Source of the DNA: Drosophila pseudoobscura
Taxonomy: Eukaryota > Arthropoda > Insecta > Diptera > Drosophilidae
NCBI RefSeq assembly: GCF_009870125.1
Contig: NC_046679.1
Coordinates: forward strand, 3,782,001 to 3,846,000
Direction of reading: 5' to 3'
Length of the DNA stretch: 64,000 nucleotides
Shown: positions 62,268 to 64,000 of the stretch, one piece after another
Position numbering within the stretch: the stretch's first letter is position 1
Layout of the letters: the number at the start of each line of letters is the position of its first letter
Notes under the pieces: model-generated
Told to the model about the DNA's origin: nothing
The model's input: the letters and a program-made list of their open reading frames with translations, nothing else
Database searches by the model: none
Program-made: the position numbers and the translations under genes

Positions 62268-63643
62268 ATGAAAGCCTCACGGGTTGTACAATATCTGCTG
62301 GTTTGCATCGCCGTTGCACTGGGATTGGGTGAGTACCAATAAGAACTCTTAAGGACTGTTCGATTTGACACATTGTTTCCTCGACATGATAGTCCTTGAG
62401 GCGAACGCCGACTGCCCATTGACGCGGCCCATGATTGAGGGCACCAATCGGATATTTGCCAACCGTGATCTTAGCGGAAATTACGTGCCGAAGCTGATCC
62501 AGAGAGTGCAAACTGGCGAGGTGCTCCACATGATCTGCCAGCCGGACGACATCGTAGAGACCACCTGCCAGCCGGACAACAACTTCAACCCACCGCTGCC
62601 GATGAGTTGCATGAACCCCATGCCCGCCACTGCCATAAACGTCACCGATGCATTCTGTCCGACCACAATGTACTCCATTGGCTACACGATTAACAACCAA
62701 CGACTGGAGCTGTATCGCGCCTGCTACGATCGCACCAATGTAAGGGCCCTCTACACGACCCACACGGTGTACGGCAAACCCTTTTGTGAGTACTCAATGA
62801 TCTCTCCCAGCTCCATTGACTTAACAGGCTAGGCTGTTCTCCCATCCCACAGATCCAACGCGTCCCGACGTCGACTTTAGCCTAGATAACGTCCTGAGTC
62901 CGGCGGATGCCAGGACCTTCACTGTCCGCAGTATTTACGGTGCCTTCAGGCGTATCTTCGGCGAAAACCAGACATACATTCCCAACAACCGGGCTGTGGT
63001 CATCAATCGCGGACATTTGACTCCCTCGGCAGATTATCTGTACAAGGACCAGATGGGCGCCACCTTCAAGTACGTGAATGTGGTGCCCCAGTTCAAGACC
63101 ATCAACGACGGGAACTGGGAGGCCATCGAGCGCTGGGTGCGCGGTCTTATCCGCTGCGGTGGTTCGCTGAGGATCAAGACGGGTGCAGTTGGCACTCTCA
63201 TCCTGCCGGATACTTCCCGGCCCCCCGTCCCTCATTGCGCGATTCTGGGAGCTGAGACAAAGAACCCCGTGCCTGAGTGGATGTACAAGGCGGTGAGAAC
63301 TTCAACCAACCAGCTGGTGGCCATCTTTCTCACGTACAACAACATATACGCGCCTGAACGTCCAAGTGCTCCAAAATTTTGCGAACCTGTGCCCTGCCCC
63401 ATATTCTTGCCCAACACGGCTGTCGCTGGCTTCACATACTGCTGCAACGGTACAAATAACTTTGAATCAGATTTAATGTACGCTACCATGTACGCGCTCC
63501 TTACATACTTGCACACACATACATATGTAACCTTATTACTTATATATTGCTTACATGTATTGCATTCTCAGTCATTTCAATTCCCAGTCAAAATATTCGC
63601 CAGTCCGTCGATCGGCATGGCTCGGAGTTCACGGCCAATGTAA
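62268..63643 (+). CDS. Secreted endonuclease 3, diverged duplicate with extended C-terminus
   Basis: Exons 62268-62328, 62393-62785 and 62853-63643 (introns 64 and 67 bases, as in gene 2) encode 414 aa, 58 more than gene 2. It has a signal peptide and NRGHLTPSAD with H206; YVNVVPQF and NDGNWEAIERW are kept, so catalysis is possible. Differences from gene 2: R to G in NDRNW; C157 and C220 both lost (RPDVDF, DQMGATF); new C253 (IRCGGS) and C280 (PHCAIL). The family end (TYCCN) is followed by an unrelated tail rich in Leu, Tyr, His and Thr instead of a stop. An alternative is a splice donor at CAACG|GTACAA just after CCN, with the rest being intron or UTR. Amino-acid change far exceeds intron change, so it is either under positive selection or decaying, though no frame break is present. 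Confidence 0.8.
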
Positions 63644-64000
63644 CCTTCTAAATTAAAAATTTGAACAAGATCAAGATTTTCGCTTTTTTTGGTACGACAG
63701 GACACAGGATATATGTACATATAGTCACAATGAGACGATGGTGTATCTGTATCTCGAGCCGCCAAATAATTTCCCCCTGCCAATGTGAATGCCTGTAGGT
63801 GCCTGCAACTGTCTAGTAGCTGAGACCTGCAAGTAGGGCCACCAAAGATTTCCTCCTACTGTATCTAGATGCCTTGCCCCCTGGAACTGACTGCTGCTAC
63901 CCGTTCGCTTGGCCGCTAGACCGTCTGCTGTTATCCGTCCTGCTCCTCCTACTAATAAATGTTGGGACGAATAGACGAGTGGTTTCAAGTGCGACCTTTT
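63644..64000. other. Right edge, no gene seen
   Basis: 357 bases after nuclease 3. An A/T-rich run just after the stop (ATTAAAAATT) may serve 3' processing. A minus-strand open frame here (63725-63988) has no recognisable content. Confidence 0.5.

Noticed and set aside
1..64000. tRNA, rRNA, CRISPR arrays, bacterial operons or viral sequence
   Set aside because: No tRNA B-box plus cloverleaf, no regularly spaced repeat arrays, and no bacterial or viral protein was recognised by eye. A computed scan was not possible.

Overview
The window is eukaryotic: genes have short introns with GT-AG ends, TATA-type promoters and AATAAA/ATTAAA signals, and they sit in long gene-poor stretches rich in simple repeats. 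Protein content points to Drosophila: an ABCH-type half transporter (the snustorr type), a DUF1091 secreted protein, a testis-TAF5-like WD40 protein and three secreted DNA/RNA non-specific endonucleases. The abundance of short tandem repeats and the tandem nuclease copies suit the obscura group (D. pseudoobscura and relatives). That species guess is an inference and is not proven by the sequence.

Layout. 18-4808 (minus): a complete nine-coding-exon ABC half transporter, 766 aa, reconstructed exon by exon; its 5' UTR exon lies further right and was not located. About 4.83-24.69 kb: nearly 20 kb without a convincing coding exon, probably the transporter's 5' intron plus regulatory DNA. 24.69-25.50 kb (minus): a three-exon, 205-aa DUF1091 gene with its own TATA box. 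27.10-29.07 kb (plus): a two-exon, 636-aa TAF5/cannonball-like protein (TAF5 NTD2 plus WD40 repeats), with an in-frame lysine-rich tail after its stop. 29.2-56.6 kb: 27 kb that is mostly non-coding, holding only two believable small ORFs (minus 45119-45304, two membrane segments; plus 49155-49391, basic) and one doubtful exon. 56.6-63.7 kb (plus): a tandem cluster of three secreted nucleases, each with three exons and a TATA box. The second and third are recent duplicates.

Working together. The transporter is expected in epidermal or tracheal membranes, exporting lipid-like cuticle barrier components. The nucleases are expected to be secreted and to degrade extracellular nucleic acid. The TAF5-like protein is expected to act in a specialised, probably testis-specific, TFIID-like complex. 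No operon-like or pathway link between them is visible.

Most striking points. The third nuclease has replaced many amino acids while its introns stayed almost identical to those of its neighbour. It also lost a conserved cysteine pair, gained another, and runs 58 codons past the ancestral stop. The TAF5-like gene has one short intron and a coding-looking tail beyond its stop. A three-copy 30-bp tandem repeat lies in the first gene-poor stretch.
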